The notes under the pieces are model-generated. The model was not told the origin of the DNA. It saw nothing but the letters and a program-made list of their open reading frames with translations, and searched no databases. A stretch of 64,000 bases of DNA from Spirosoma oryzicola (GTDB lineage Bacteria > Bacteroidota > Bacteroidia > Cytophagales > Spirosomataceae): positions 725,501 through 789,500 of the forward strand of contig NZ_CP089538.1 of the NCBI RefSeq assembly GCF_021233055.1. Direction: 5' to 3'. The first letter of the stretch is position 1. Every line of letters starts with the position of its first letter. This document shows, piece by piece, positions 1-8,227 of the stretch. A program made the translations under genes and the position numbers.

Positions 1-1145
1 GAAAATACCGCACCAGCTATAACCTGGGTAGCACGGCCAGCAAATGGCTGACCGAAGCGGTCAACGCGGCTGATAAAGTGATGAAAGAAGGCGGGTTTAG
101 TCTGAACGAAGCGGGCGGAACCGACAAGTCGTACCGGCAACTATTTATCAACAAAACCCCGGTGACCAATGAGATTATGCTGTCGGCGGTGGTTGACCCA
201 ACGTTAAGCGTGTATAATGACGCCAACTGGTGGTGGACAAGCGCTACCTACGGTTCGCGGGTAAGCCTGATCCGAACGTTTGTCAATACGTACCTGAACA
301 GCGACGGAACACCGTTCACGAGCAAAGCCGGTTACGAAACGTTGCCGTTCACCGAAGAAGTAAAGAATCGCGATAAGCGGTTGCAACAAACCATTCGTAT
401 GGGTAACTACACCCGCGTAAACGGCGGTGCGGTTGAAGCTGCTCCACCTATTTTCTCCTACACCTACACAGGTTACATGCCTATTAAGTGGTCGCTGGAC
501 GATACGTATTACGATGGCGGCACGCGCAATGACAACTCGATCTCGATTATGCGCTACGCCGAAATCCTGCTGAACTACGCTGAAGCTAAGACCGAACTCG
601 GCACACTAACCGATGACGACTGGGCGAAAACGGTGGGTGCACTTCGGAAACGAGCCGGAATTACGAGTGGCTTAACCACCAAACCGGCGGTGGCTGATCC
701 ATACTTGAAAGCCAACTACTTCCCGGATATTGCCGACCCTGTCCTGTTGGAAGTGCGTCGGGAGCGGGGTATCGAGCTGGCGTTGGAAGGATTTCGTTTT
801 TACGACATCATCCGCTGGAACCGTGGACAATTGATGGAGCAGACCTGGAACGGTTTTTACGTACCCGCCCTCGATAAACCGCTCGACCTGAACGAAGACG
901 GTAAAAACGATGTCGTTTTCTACAAAACCAAGCCCGCTACGCAGCTACCGGGCGTTACGTACGTCAATGTAGCCGAGACGGTCAACGGCGTTGCGAATCC
1001 ACAACGTTTGAAAAACGATACCTACGGCGAATTAACCTGGCTGGCTAACATTCCGCGAAAATGGGATGCGAAATATTACCTCTACCCAATCCCGGAAAAT
1101 GATCGGCTACTGAATCCCAAGCTCGGCCAAAATCCCGGCTGGTAA
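1..1145 (+). CDS. SusD/RagB-family outer-membrane glycan-binding lipoprotein, C-terminal part (5' end outside window)
   Basis: The frame is already open at base 3 and runs to TAA at 1143-1145, so the start, signal peptide and N-terminal TPR region lie upstream of the window. The visible ~380 residues show the SusD/RagB C-terminal pattern: an 'MRYAEILLNYAEA' helix near the middle, then 'RRERGIELALEGFRFYDIIR' and a closing 'YYLYPIPENDRLLNPKLGQN' segment. Family members sit on the cell surface as the lid of a SusC TonB-dependent transporter and bind glycans. By the usual arrangement a susC gene should lie just upstream, outside the window. The gene is followed by a hairpin and then a secreted EEP-fold protein on the same strand, so this is probably the end of a small polysaccharide utilisation operon. 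The substrate cannot be read from the sequence. Confidence 0.95.
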   Translation, partial: KYRTSYNLGSTASKWLTEAVNAADKVMKEGGFSLNEAGGTDKSYRQLFINKTPVTNEIMLSAVVDPTLSVYNDANWWWTSATYGSRVSLIRTFVNTYLNSDGTPFTSKAGYETLPFTEEVKNRDKRLQQTIRMGNYTRVNGGAVEAAPPIFSYTYTGYMPIKWSLDDTYYDGGTRNDNSISIMRYAEILLNYAEAKTELGTLTDDDWAKTVGALRKRAGITSGLTTKPAVADPYLKANYFPDIADPVLLEVRRERGIELALEGFRFYDIIRWNRGQLMEQTWNGFYVPALDKPLDLNEDGKNDVVFYKTKPATQLPGVTYVNVAETVNGVANPQRLKNDTYGELTWLANIPRKWDAKYYLYPIPENDRLLNPKLGQNPGW

Positions 1146-1150
1146 ACAAA

Positions 1151-1191
1151 CTGGTCTTATTTCGCGCCTTTATGGGGAGAAATAAGACCGG
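1151..1191 (+). terminator. Hairpin downstream of the susD gene
   Basis: A 13-bp stem (1151-1163 with 1179-1191, one G-U pair) surrounds a 15-nt loop, five bases after the SusD stop codon. There is no strong T-run behind it, so it may attenuate or protect the 3' end rather than fully terminate before the next gene at 1232. Confidence 0.55.
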
Positions 1192-1231
1192 TTGCCCTTC
1201 CTTTGACAAGCGTTTCTAAAACAAACATAAA

Positions 1232-2074
1232 ATGCGCGTACTCTTTTTTCTTTTAGTAAGCAGTGTTTTGATGGCACAAGCTAGCATGGCTCAACCGGTC
1301 AATTCGTTCAATGTTGCCTCCTACAACCTTCGCTACAACAACAAAGGCGACGGGATAAATGCCTGGCCGAACCGCAAGGAAAACGTAAAAGCGCTAATCC
1401 AATTCCACGAGTTCGACATTTTTGGAACACAGGAAGCACTGCGCGATCAGTTGAATGATGTTGCTGAATTGAAAGACTTTGCGTTTTTCGGAGCCGGTCG
1501 CGATGATGGTAAAGAAGCGGGTGAGCACTCCGCTATTTTTTACCGCAAAGACCGGTTCAAGATGCTACAGTCGGGTAATTTCTGGCTGAGCGAAACGCCC
1601 GACAAACCCGGTAAAGGCTGGGACGCGACCTGCTGCAACCGCATCTGTTCGTGGGCTAAATTCTCGGATTTAAAAACAAAAAAAGAGTTTTACTTTTTCA
1701 GCGTTCACTTCGACCACCAGGGCGTTGAAGCGCGTCGGCAGTCGGGTAAGCTGATGGTGGAGAAAATTAAAGAGATCGCGAAAAATACACCGGTTATTCT
1801 GGTTGGCGATTTAAACTCGACTCCTGATACCGAGCAGGTCAAAACAATTGAAACCCTGCTGAGCGATTCGCGGTCCGTTTCGGCGCTACCTCCATACGGT
1901 CCGGAAGGTACGTTCAACGCCTTCAAATTTGACGCGCCGATGAATCAGCGGATCGACTACATCTTTGTCAGCAAGCAGTTCAACGTGCTGAAATACGGTG
2001 TACTGACGGACGCCAAAGAACAGCGTTATCCATCTGACCACCAACCCGTAGTGGCGAAAGTGGTCTTGAAATAA
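1232..2074 (+). CDS. Secreted endonuclease/exonuclease/phosphatase-fold hydrolase
   Basis: A 280-residue protein with a signal peptide (residues 1-21, ending A-S-M-A-Q). The mature part has the EEP (DNase I-like) signatures in order: 'ASYNLRY' near residue 28, 'GTQEAL' near 70, 'SVHFDHQG' near 155, 'LVGDLNSTP' near 190, 'RIDYIFVS' near 238 and 'YPSDHQPV' near 270. These supply the metal-binding Asn and Glu and the catalytic Asp-His pairs. The fold includes nucleases, sphingomyelinases and inositol phosphatases; in Bacteroidota, secreted versions are common next to SusC/D pairs. It follows the susD gene by 86 bases and may be co-transcribed with it. Whether it cuts nucleic acid, a phosphodiester lipid or a phosphorylated glycan is not decidable here. 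Confidence 0.88.
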   Translation: MRVLFFLLVSSVLMAQASMAQPVNSFNVASYNLRYNNKGDGINAWPNRKENVKALIQFHEFDIFGTQEALRDQLNDVAELKDFAFFGAGRDDGKEAGEHSAIFYRKDRFKMLQSGNFWLSETPDKPGKGWDATCCNRICSWAKFSDLKTKKEFYFFSVHFDHQGVEARRQSGKLMVEKIKEIAKNTPVILVGDLNSTPDTEQVKTIETLLSDSRSVSALPPYGPEGTFNAFKFDAPMNQRIDYIFVSKQFNVLKYGVLTDAKEQRYPSDHQPVVAKVVLK

Positions 2075-2086
2075 GCAGCCTTACAG

Positions 2087-2131
2087 GCCAATGTCCGCCG
2101 GTAATCAGTTATCGGCGGACATTGGCTTTTT
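2087..2131 (+). terminator. Intrinsic terminator after the EEP-fold gene
   Basis: A perfect 14-bp stem (2087-2100 with 2113-2126), 12-nt loop, followed by TTTTT. It lies 13 bases after the stop codon at 2074. Confidence 0.9.
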
Positions 2132-2167
2132 ATCCGCGTACATCGGCGAGAAATAACGTTGATTAAA

Positions 2168-2203
2168 ACAAAAAAGCGGTGATTGATAGCCATCACCGCT
2201 TTT
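2168..2203 (-). terminator. Intrinsic terminator for the M20 amidohydrolase gene
   Basis: A 12-bp stem (2172-2183 with 2192-2203) with an 8-nt loop. On the minus strand it is followed by a T-run (the A-run at 2168-2175), as expected for the leftward gene ending at 2303. The stem also ends in TTTT on the plus strand, so it may work in both directions. Confidence 0.75.
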
Positions 2204-2302
2204 CGCTAGCCTAGACAAAGATCCCGAACGTTTTCATCAGAACGTAAGTGTTGCCGCATTCGGGAAGATTAGACCGCTCCGTTGTTTAAACGAACAGTAT
2301 GC

Positions 2303-4024
2303 CTACCGAGACGACGAAGAAGATACTTTTGCCGCTGTCGATTTTTCTTTTTCTACCTGCTTCTTAACCGCTGTCCGTTGATCGTCGCGCACGGTTGGGT
2401 ACTTGATTCCTAGTTGTTCGAGGTACGTTTTATACTTGCTCGGATCGTAGTAAAACTTCTCCAGCTTCGGCTTAAATTCCGCCATGATCTTCTTGTTCAG
2501 ATAAATAGCTGGCTGCTCTTTGGGCGAAATGAGCGGTTCGTATTTGATATCTTTAGTTTGCTCATCTTTGTAATACGCCCAGGCATCTTTGATGATTTCG
2601 GGTTTCAGCAGCAGATCAAGCAAGGTCATAGCCTCCGCTTTGGCACCGTAGACGACACCTTTGTGCGCAATGGGCGTAGCCATCGAAATCGCATTGGCCC
2701 AGTGGTGACCCGGCAAGCCCGGAATGTTGCTCGGATAGCGCAAAACAATTGTTGGCAAGGACCATGAAATGTCGGCAATATCGTCGGAGCCACCGCCCAT
2801 TGGCGTCATAGCCTGACCACCCATCATCACGACCGGAGCCGACGAGGTCGGCATGCCCATTGAATCCAGTTTTACGGCCAGCCCCTCGGCTTTGGGTGCC
2901 TGTAACTCAATCTGCGAAGCCCGCGCTAGTAACTGGTCTTCTTCCGACCAGGTTGGCAAACCTACTTTCTTGATGTTGTCGTACGCTGCGGCTGCGATCA
3001 CGCGGTTGGTATGTACTGGCCAGGCTGAACCCAGAATTTCGTACGTAAACTTCGTGTCCGTCATCATCGCGGCCCCTTCTGCGATTTTTACGCCGGTTTC
3101 GAACAGCTTCTTGATCTTGGGGTACGTCCGTTCGCGGAAATAATACCAGACGGCGGCTTTTGATGGTACAACGTTGGGTTGGTCGCCCCCGTCCGAAATA
3201 ACGTAGTGGGAGCGTTGGGTCAGTTCGAGGTGTTCGCGCCGGTAGTTCCAGCCGATGTTCATCAACTCTACCGCGTCCAATGCGCTACGTCCGCGCCAGG
3301 GTGCACCCGCTGCGTGAGCCGCCTGTCCTTCAAAATTGAATTTTACCGAAACCAGACCGTTGTTGCCATTATCGCCCCAGGAAACAGCCAGGTTGTTGCC
3401 AACGTGGGTGAAAATACAAGCGTCTACATCTTTGAAGTAACCGTCTCGCACGTAGAACGCTTTGGTGCCAACAAGCTCCTCGGCAACGCCCGGCCAAAGC
3501 ATGAGCGTACCCGGAATTTTTTCCCGTTCCATCAGCTTTTTCACCGCCAGTACCGCAACGATGTTCAGCGCCTGACCCGAGTTATGCCCTTCGCCGTGGC
3601 CGGGAGCGCCTTCCACAATGGGGTCTTTATAAGCTACACCCGGCTTCTGACTGGCTTTTGGAATACAGTCGATATCGGAGCCGACGGCGATCAGTGGCTT
3701 CCCTGATCCCCAGGTAGCAATCCAGGCGGTGGGAATACCCGATATGCCTTTCTTGACCGTAAAGCCTTCTTTTTCAAGCAGGTTAGTTAGGTATTTAAAC
3801 GACTCTTCTTCCTGAAAACCGAGCTCCGAGAAGCTGAACAGCATGTCATTGATCTGCTGAGCCATAACCGTATTGGCTTCAACGGCAGCCACGGCTTCCT
3901 GCTTCAGTTTTTCGATACGGCCAGACGGTTGGCGGTCACCTGACTTCGCCGTTTTTTTCGACTGACCGAACAGTAGCGCGGGCAGTAAAAATAAGGCTAC
4001 TAATAGATTCGTACAGTTTTTCAT
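2303..4024 (-). CDS. Exported M20-family amidohydrolase/peptidase (AbgB-like)
   Basis: The chosen ATG at 4024 gives 573 residues beginning MKNCTNLLVALFLLPALLFG, a clear signal peptide. The open frame extends to 4126 but the extra 34 residues have no signal features. The M20 zinc site is visible: 'GSDIDCIP' (~residue 117), 'GHGEGHNSG' (~142), 'GVAEEL' (~170), 'FTHVGN' and a late 'GHHWANAIS'. A long central dimerisation domain contains 'GQAAHAAG'. Length and pattern fit the AbgB/aminoacylase-like amidohydrolases, which hydrolyse N-acyl amino acids or p-aminobenzoyl-glutamate. The signal peptide implies action in the periplasm, so a role in scavenging amide-linked amino acids or dipeptides is inferred. 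It is divergent from icd and ends in its own terminator. A Ser/Lys-rich C-terminal tail of ~25 residues follows the domain. Confidence 0.88.
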   Translation of the reverse strand: MKNCTNLLVALFLLPALLFGQSKKTAKSGDRQPSGRIEKLKQEAVAAVEANTVMAQQINDMLFSFSELGFQEEESFKYLTNLLEKEGFTVKKGISGIPTAWIATWGSGKPLIAVGSDIDCIPKASQKPGVAYKDPIVEGAPGHGEGHNSGQALNIVAVLAVKKLMEREKIPGTLMLWPGVAEELVGTKAFYVRDGYFKDVDACIFTHVGNNLAVSWGDNGNNGLVSVKFNFEGQAAHAAGAPWRGRSALDAVELMNIGWNYRREHLELTQRSHYVISDGGDQPNVVPSKAAVWYYFRERTYPKIKKLFETGVKIAEGAAMMTDTKFTYEILGSAWPVHTNRVIAAAAYDNIKKVGLPTWSEEDQLLARASQIELQAPKAEGLAVKLDSMGMPTSSAPVVMMGGQAMTPMGGGSDDIADISWSLPTIVLRYPSNIPGLPGHHWANAISMATPIAHKGVVYGAKAEAMTLLDLLLKPEIIKDAWAYYKDEQTKDIKYEPLISPKEQPAIYLNKKIMAEFKPKLEKFYYDPSKYKTYLEQLGIKYPTVRDDQRTAVKKQVEKEKSTAAKVSSSSSR

Positions 4025-4120
4025 TGATAATGCCAAATTATATGAGGTATGATTGGGTAGAACTTCATAAAAATACGGAAAATACGTTGTTTGTGCGAAT
4101 GATCGGATTCTGATTTTCGA

Positions 4121-4152
4121 TTTCACCCGTTGCCCCTAATTCACTACTTTTG
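4121..4152 (+). promoter_or_regulatory. Bacteroidota-type promoter of icd
   Basis: TACTTTTG at 4145-4152 fits the TAnnTTTG -7 element exactly. TTTC at 4121-4124, 20 bases upstream, is a near-match to the -33 element. The start of icd is ~60 bases downstream. Confidence 0.55.
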
Positions 4153-4213
4153 CGCCGGACCGCCGGGCGGCCAAGTAGTGTATCGTTTCAATCGTTTTAT
4201 ATACCCAAGTCCA

Positions 4214-5434
4214 ATGGAAAAAATTAAGGTGGCAAATCCGGTTGTCGAACTGGATGGCGACGAAATGACCCGTATCATCTGGAAATTCATCAAAGACAAG
4301 CTGATTTTGCCGTATGTCGATGTTGATATTAAGTACTATGACCTCGGTATTGAGTACCGCGATGAAACCAACGATCAGGTAACGATTGACGCGGCTAACG
4401 CGATCAAAGAATACGGCGTGGGTATCAAATGCGCGACCATTACGCCCGACGAGGACCGCGTTAAAGAGTTCAATCTGAAGCAGATGTGGAAATCGCCAAA
4501 CGGTACAATCCGTAACATCCTGGATGGTACGGTGTTCCGCGAGCCGATTGTGATGAGTAATGTGCCACGTCTGGTTACCAACTGGACCGCTCCGATCATC
4601 ATCGGTCGTCACGCGTTCGGTGATCAGTACCGCGCTACGGATTTCGTTGTTCCCGGTCCCGGTAAGTTGACGATGAAGTTCGAAGGTGAAGACGGCTCGG
4701 TACAGGAGTTCGATGTATACCAGTTCAAGGCGGGTGGCGTAGCAATGGGTATGTACAACGTTGATGAGTCGATTCGTGGCTTTGCCCGGGCTTGTTTCAA
4801 CGTCGCGCTGGACAAAGGCTGGCCGCTGTACCTGTCGACCAAAAATACCATCCTGAAAAAATACGACGGTCGTTTCAAAGATATCTTCCAGGAAATCTAC
4901 GACGCCGAGTACGCGGGTAAAGTACATTACGAACACCGCCTGATCGATGACATGGTCGCTTCGGCCCTGAAGTGGGAAGGTAATTTTGTATGGGCCTGCA
5001 AAAACTACGATGGCGACGTTCAGTCGGATACCGTAGCCCAAGGGTTTGGTTCACTGGGTCTGATGACGTCGGTATTGGTTACGCCAGATGGCAAAACGCA
5101 GGAAGCTGAAGCGGCTCACGGTACCGTGACACGTCACTACCGCGAGTACCAGAAAGGTAACAAAACGTCGACCAACCCGATTGCATCGATCTACGCCTGG
5201 ACCCGTGGTCTGGCTTTCCGGGGTAAACTCGATGGCAACCAGCCGCTGATCGACTTCGCTAACGCGCTTGAAGCCGTTTGCGTGGAAACCGTAGAAAGCG
5301 GTAAAATGACGAAAGACCTGGCGCTGTCGGCTTTCCCTGCTGGTACGAAACTAGTTGCTGGTGAGCACTACCTGTACACCGAAGAGTTCCTGGAAGCGCT
5401 GGACGAAAACCTACAAGCGAAACTGGCGAAGTAA
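4214..5434 (+). CDS. icd: Isocitrate dehydrogenase (NADP+), homodimeric eukaryote-like subfamily
   Basis: Catalyses oxidative decarboxylation of isocitrate to 2-oxoglutarate in the TCA cycle. The ATG at 4214 gives 406 residues starting [20 protein letters not shown], the normal N-terminus of this subfamily; upstream codons of the open frame cross the promoter and are not used. Visible features are the isocitrate/metal site '[10 protein letters not shown]' (~residue 94), 'RHAFGDQYR', the 'LIDDMVA' metal-binding aspartates (~250) and the cofactor region '[11 protein letters not shown]' followed by '[13 protein letters not shown]' (~300-340). The length (about 400) and sequence match the mitochondrial/cytosolic IDH type found in many Bacteroidota rather than the E. 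coli Icd type. Single gene with its own promoter and terminator. Confidence 0.96.
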   Translation: MEKIKVANPVVELDGDEMTRIIWKFIKDKLILPYVDVDIKYYDLGIEYRDETNDQVTIDAANAIKEYGVGIKCATITPDEDRVKEFNLKQMWKSPNGTIRNILDGTVFREPIVMSNVPRLVTNWTAPIIIGRHAFGDQYRATDFVVPGPGKLTMKFEGEDGSVQEFDVYQFKAGGVAMGMYNVDESIRGFARACFNVALDKGWPLYLSTKNTILKKYDGRFKDIFQEIYDAEYAGKVHYEHRLIDDMVASALKWEGNFVWACKNYDGDVQSDTVAQGFGSLGLMTSVLVTPDGKTQEAEAAHGTVTRHYREYQKGNKTSTNPIASIYAWTRGLAFRGKLDGNQPLIDFANALEAVCVETVESGKMTKDLALSAFPAGTKLVAGEHYLYTEEFLEALDENLQAKLAK

Positions 5435-5521
5435 TCGCTCAGGATTTGACCGATTTCCAATGCTTTATCAGAGCAAAAAACCGGGTTGATCAATTAAATC
5501 AAAAAAATCCTGGTTCAGACG

Positions 5522-5554
5522 AATGCCGCTCTATAGTAGGGCGGCATTTTTATT
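5522..5554 (+). terminator. Intrinsic terminator of icd
   Basis: Stem 5522-5529 with 5541-5548 (AATGCCGC/GCGGCATT), 11-nt loop, then TTTTATTTT. A weaker hairpin (AACCGGG with CCTGGTT, near 5480-5515) precedes it. Confidence 0.8.
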
Positions 5555-5583
5555 TTCTTTGCTAGCCAAACGCTTATTGTCTT

Positions 5584-5991
5584 ATGAAACATATCTTCGC
5601 CGTCGTAGTCTTGGCACTGCTATCTGTCACAACCTACGCTCACACGCCGAAAGGCGAACCACCCGTCAAAAAAATGAAATCAAATTCTGTCCAGCACATT
5701 GTGCTGTTTAAGTTCAAACCCGAAACGACACCCGAGAAGCTGAAGGAAATTCTGGCGGCTTTTGAAGCGCTTCCGTCGAAGATCAAAGAAATCAAAGGGT
5801 TTCAGTGGGGAACCAACAATAGTCCCGAGGGGCACGCGCATGGCCTGACGCACGCTTTTATTCTGACGTTCGACTCGGAAAAAGATCGCGATGCATACCT
5901 ACCGCATCCGGCTCACAAAGAATTCGGCTCCATCGTGGGACCCTGGATTGCCGACCTGACCGTCGTTGATTTTACCAACCAGGCAAAATAA
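5584..5991 (+). CDS. Exported Dabb (stress-responsive A/B barrel) domain protein
   Basis: A 135-residue protein with a signal peptide (residues 1-19, MKHIFAVVVLALLSVTTYA) followed by a Dabb ferredoxin-like domain: 'VQHIVLFKFKPETTPEKL' near residue 37, 'GFQWGTNNSPEGHAHGLTHA' near 75 and the typical ending 'HPAHKEF...VVDF'. Dabb proteins form dimeric alpha/beta barrels. Some bind or modify small aromatic or polyketide-like molecules, but most bacterial ones have no known function. The export signal is unusual for the fold but common in Cytophagales paralogues. It has its own surroundings (terminator of icd upstream, large palindrome downstream) and appears monocistronic. Confidence 0.85.
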   Translation: MKHIFAVVVLALLSVTTYAHTPKGEPPVKKMKSNSVQHIVLFKFKPETTPEKLKEILAAFEALPSKIKEIKGFQWGTNNSPEGHAHGLTHAFILTFDSEKDRDAYLPHPAHKEFGSIVGPWIADLTVVDFTNQAK

Positions 5992-6065
5992 AATCGTCCT
6001 TACTCGTGGTGTCAGGTTTGAGAACCGCACGGGCGGCCCTGCTGACACCACGAGTAAGGACGATT
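5992..6065. repeat. REP-like palindrome, copy A
   Basis: A perfect 24-bp inverted repeat (5992-6015 with 6042-6065) around a 26-nt GC-rich centre, starting at the last base of the Dabb stop codon region and lying between two convergent genes. The inner part GTGGTGTCAGGTTTGAGA and the centre CGGGCGGCCCTG recur, reversed, at 15369-15410, and the core CTCGTGGTGTC recurs at 26344-26417. It may also act as a bidirectional transcription stop. Confidence 0.85.
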
Positions 6066-6111
6066 CCTAAACAAGACAGTCGCACCCCGGCGGCTGATTG
6101 AGTTAAGGAAA

Positions 6112-6696
6112 TTACTTAACCGGTTCCGCTACCGCATTCTCGGGTAAGAAGCCTTTCCGGCGCAGAATAGCATCCGTAAATTTCAGGTCGTGATCGCTGT
6201 TGAAAATCGAATAAGGCAGGTAAATAAACTGCGCTTTCGCTAGTCCCTTCGTCACGGTGCGGGCAATCCAGTTGGCTTTTACATTTTTCAGCGCTTCCGC
6301 GTTATTGAGGTAAAGAATGTAAGCCTCTTTGTCTTTCTCGACACCGCTGATCTGATCCCATTTCAGAATACCACCTTCTTTAACATTGATACGCATCAGA
6401 ATCTGACGGCTATCAATTTCGTAGATGTATTTCTGAAACAAAGCTTTGCTCTGCTCCATCTGCGCTATTCCCGTAATCTGAACGGCCCAGAACAATACAT
6501 ACAAGATCGTAAGCAGTACGATAACAATATAAATCCAGTAGTTGGGATAAACCCCCGTCAAACTCAGAACGACATTCAACAGGATAAGCCCCAATGGTAC
6601 GAATCCCCACTTCCAATTATCTCTTACCCACTGCCGTAACGCGAGGTTGATGTACGTTTTCTGGTCTAATGCGTATTTTTTTGTTTTAACAATCAT
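6112..6696 (-). CDS. YcxB-like membrane protein
   Basis: The ATG at 6696 gives 194 residues; the frame also has a TTG six codons upstream. An N-terminal cytoplasmic stretch is followed by two adjacent membrane segments (~residues 30-50 and 57-80), then a soluble C-terminal domain with the pattern 'LMRINVKEGGILKWDQISGVEKDKEAY...FIYLPYSIF', which resembles the YcxB-like C-terminal domain. Proteins of this kind are widespread and uncharacterised. A perfect -7 element lies 35 bases upstream on the same strand. No operon partner is evident: the DUF4783 gene upstream is separated by 130 bases. Confidence 0.75.
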   Translation of the reverse strand: MIVKTKKYALDQKTYINLALRQWVRDNWKWGFVPLGLILLNVVLSLTGVYPNYWIYIVIVLLTILYVLFWAVQITGIAQMEQSKALFQKYIYEIDSRQILMRINVKEGGILKWDQISGVEKDKEAYILYLNNAEALKNVKANWIARTVTKGLAKAQFIYLPYSIFNSDHDLKFTDAILRRKGFLPENAVAEPVK

Positions 6697-6730
6697 AGTA
6701 CTGGCAACGGCCAAACGTCAAAATGAAACA

Positions 6731-6738
6731 CAAAGATA
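6731..6738 (-). promoter_or_regulatory. -7 element upstream of the YcxB-like gene
   Basis: CAAAGATA on the plus strand reads TATCTTTG on the minus strand, an exact TAnnTTTG. No TTG was found at the right distance for a -33 element, so the call rests on the -7 box only. Confidence 0.4.
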
Positions 6739-6826
6739 CGGCGATTTAGCATGTATGCTTTCGTGTAGTTCATGAATTATGAGTTGACGAATGGACCAGC
6801 CACCAATTATTTACTCCGGAAGATCT

Positions 6827-7231
6827 TTATTCTTTTCGAAAGTGAAGTGCGTTGATAACGTATTGGCGGTTAGCGTTCTGACGCATGAGCACGTAAACCG
6901 AGAAAGCATTTCCTTCGGTGGCGTAGGTACCGGTACTGTACCGTAGTCGGTTGGACGATCCCCGGTACACGAATTCAAAGCCGTGGGGTGGGTATCTGCG
7001 GAAGAACGTACGAAGAATCAGTTCAGCGTGCGTAGCATCCACCGACGAAAAATCGACTTTCTCGGTGTCGATCACCAATTCAATGGTTTTGTCGAACTGA
7101 GTGGCTAGCTGGCCCGCGTTGCCTTTCCGTAACGAAGTCTGTACAGTCTGGCTTACCTCCGCATCGGATGCAGTTTCGGGGAAAAAGCAAGTCAACGTAA
7201 AGCCCAAAAAGATGGTTAGTAGGAAGTTCAT
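6827..7231 (-). CDS. DUF4783 family exported protein
   Basis: A 134-residue protein with an N-terminal hydrophobic signal (MNFLLTIFLGFTLTCFF). The remainder fits the DUF4783 family from memory: 'SLRKGNAGQLATQFDKTIEL', 'AELILRTFFRRYPPHGFEFVYRG' and 'NAFSVYVLMRQNANRQYVINALHF', a small NTF2-like alpha+beta fold. The family is nearly restricted to Bacteroidota and has no assigned function; members are often found near folate or nucleotide genes. Here it lies divergent from a PyrR-like phosphoribosyltransferase with ~155 bases between the starts. Confidence 0.8.
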   Translation of the reverse strand: MNFLLTIFLGFTLTCFFPETASDAEVSQTVQTSLRKGNAGQLATQFDKTIELVIDTEKVDFSSVDATHAELILRTFFRRYPPHGFEFVYRGSSNRLRYSTGTYATEGNAFSVYVLMRQNANRQYVINALHFRKE

Positions 7232-7386
7232 AACTCGTTAAGACCAGCAGATCATGTTTACGAGTTGCGAAAATTATGCCAGAAATTGAGGGTGGATAAC
7301 AATATATTTAGGCTACCCGCAAACTTGCTTCGTTGTCTTGCGTCTATTTTCCCATCTTTGCGCCGTCAATTGAATTTGCCGTCTCT

Positions 7387-7899
7387 ATGAAAACCGCTGA
7401 ACCGACGCTTATTCTGAATGCAGAGCAGATCCGCCAGAAAATTCGACGGATTGCCTTTCAGATTTACGAAACGAATTTTGAAGAAACGGCCTTGCTGCTG
7501 GCCGGTGTTGCCGGTGAAGGCTATGTGCTGGCGAAGGCGTTGGCACGCGAACTAGAGATGATTACGCCGTTTACAATCGAATTGATTCAGGTTAATCTGG
7601 ATAAGTCGCAGTCTCTGCAACCCGCTGTCGATCTCGATCCCGCTGCCAGCGATTATACCGACAAGGTAGTCGTGGTTGTGGATGACGTTTTATACACAGG
7701 ACGTACGTTGACATTTAGTCTGCAACCGTTCTTGCGCGTGCCGGTGCGCAAGTTGCAGGTAGCCGTCCTCGTTGACCGTAACTTCCCGAACTACCCCGTG
7801 GCGGCTGATTATAAAGGGTACGAACTCAGCACAACGCTGACCGACCACGTAGAGGTGGTCCTTGGCGACGAAGACCGAATGGGCGTTTACTTGCGCTAA
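7387..7899 (+). CDS. PyrR-like phosphoribosyltransferase
   Basis: The ATG at 7387 gives 170 residues; the open frame begins earlier (7333) but that part overlaps promoter-like sequence. The PRPP-binding loop is plain at residues ~95-107, 'VVVVVDDVLYTGRT', together with 'LVDRNFPNYPVAADYKGYELSTT' near 135, which parallels the PyrR signature for this region. PyrR proteins are UMP-responsive regulators of pyrimidine operons with uracil phosphoribosyltransferase activity. In Bacteroidota many PyrR-like proteins stand alone, as here, so the enzymatic or salvage role is more likely than RNA-binding attenuation, but neither is shown by the sequence. Confidence 0.85.
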   Translation: MKTAEPTLILNAEQIRQKIRRIAFQIYETNFEETALLLAGVAGEGYVLAKALARELEMITPFTIELIQVNLDKSQSLQPAVDLDPAASDYTDKVVVVVDDVLYTGRTLTFSLQPFLRVPVRKLQVAVLVDRNFPNYPVAADYKGYELSTTLTDHVEVVLGDEDRMGVYLR

Positions 7900-7900
7900 T

Positions 7901-7955
7901 AAAAAGGGAGTAGGTGATTGAGCCGAATCGGCGCATAGTCACCTACTCCCTTTTT
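7901..7955. terminator. Bidirectional intrinsic terminator
   Basis: A perfect 17-bp stem (7901-7917 with 7939-7955) with AAAAA on one side and TTTTT on the other, 21-nt loop. It directly follows the phosphoribosyltransferase stop and abuts the stop of the leftward 58-residue gene, so it serves both convergent units. Confidence 0.9.
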
Positions 7956-7957
7956 AG

Positions 7958-8134
7958 CTAGGCCCTGGTGCCGCGAATTAAACTGACGCCGGTAAAGAAA
8001 AAGATACCGCCCAGAATCAGGTACACAAACGATGCCTGTGCCACACCGCCTTTGGTAAAGTCGATACCCCCGTACACCAAGCCGATCAGGCCGACCAGAG
8101 TCAGGATAATGCCGAAGATGCTTTTAACGTTCAT
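7958..8134 (-). CDS. Small two-helix membrane protein (58 residues)
   Basis: The minus-strand frame from ATG at 8134 to TAG at 7958-7960 encodes 58 residues. It reads MNVKSIFGIILTLVGLIGLV, then a short polar linker (Y-G-G-I-D-F-T-K-G-G), then a second hydrophobic helix with L-I-L-G-G-I-F-F-F-T-G and a basic end R-G-T-R-A. Two transmembrane helices with a Gly-rich packing pattern resemble the short DUF3185-type membrane proteins; that match is from memory. It lies 93 bases downstream of the SNF2 gene on the same strand and ends exactly at a strong terminator, which supports it being real. Function unknown. Confidence 0.8.
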   Translation of the reverse strand: MNVKSIFGIILTLVGLIGLVYGGIDFTKGGVAQASFVYLILGGIFFFTGVSLIRGTRA

Positions 8135-8227
8135 ATGTTGAGCTTATTGAGGTGAATGATATGTACTGGGCTAATAACTAATTTCAGTCGATTTCTTCCC
8201 TGAAACTCATTAATCTCGTTTTAAAAC

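Noticed and set aside
3179..3706. Plus-strand open frame over the M20 amidohydrolase
   Set aside because: Antisense shadow; the minus-strand frame carries all M20 motifs.
4136..5041. Long minus-strand open frame antisense to icd (about 300 codons)
   Set aside because: It lies entirely over a certain housekeeping gene, its translation has no family features, and long antisense frames are expected from the codon bias of this genome. The same reason removes the frames at 9032-9754, 18628-19419, 20826-21617 and 10529-11083.
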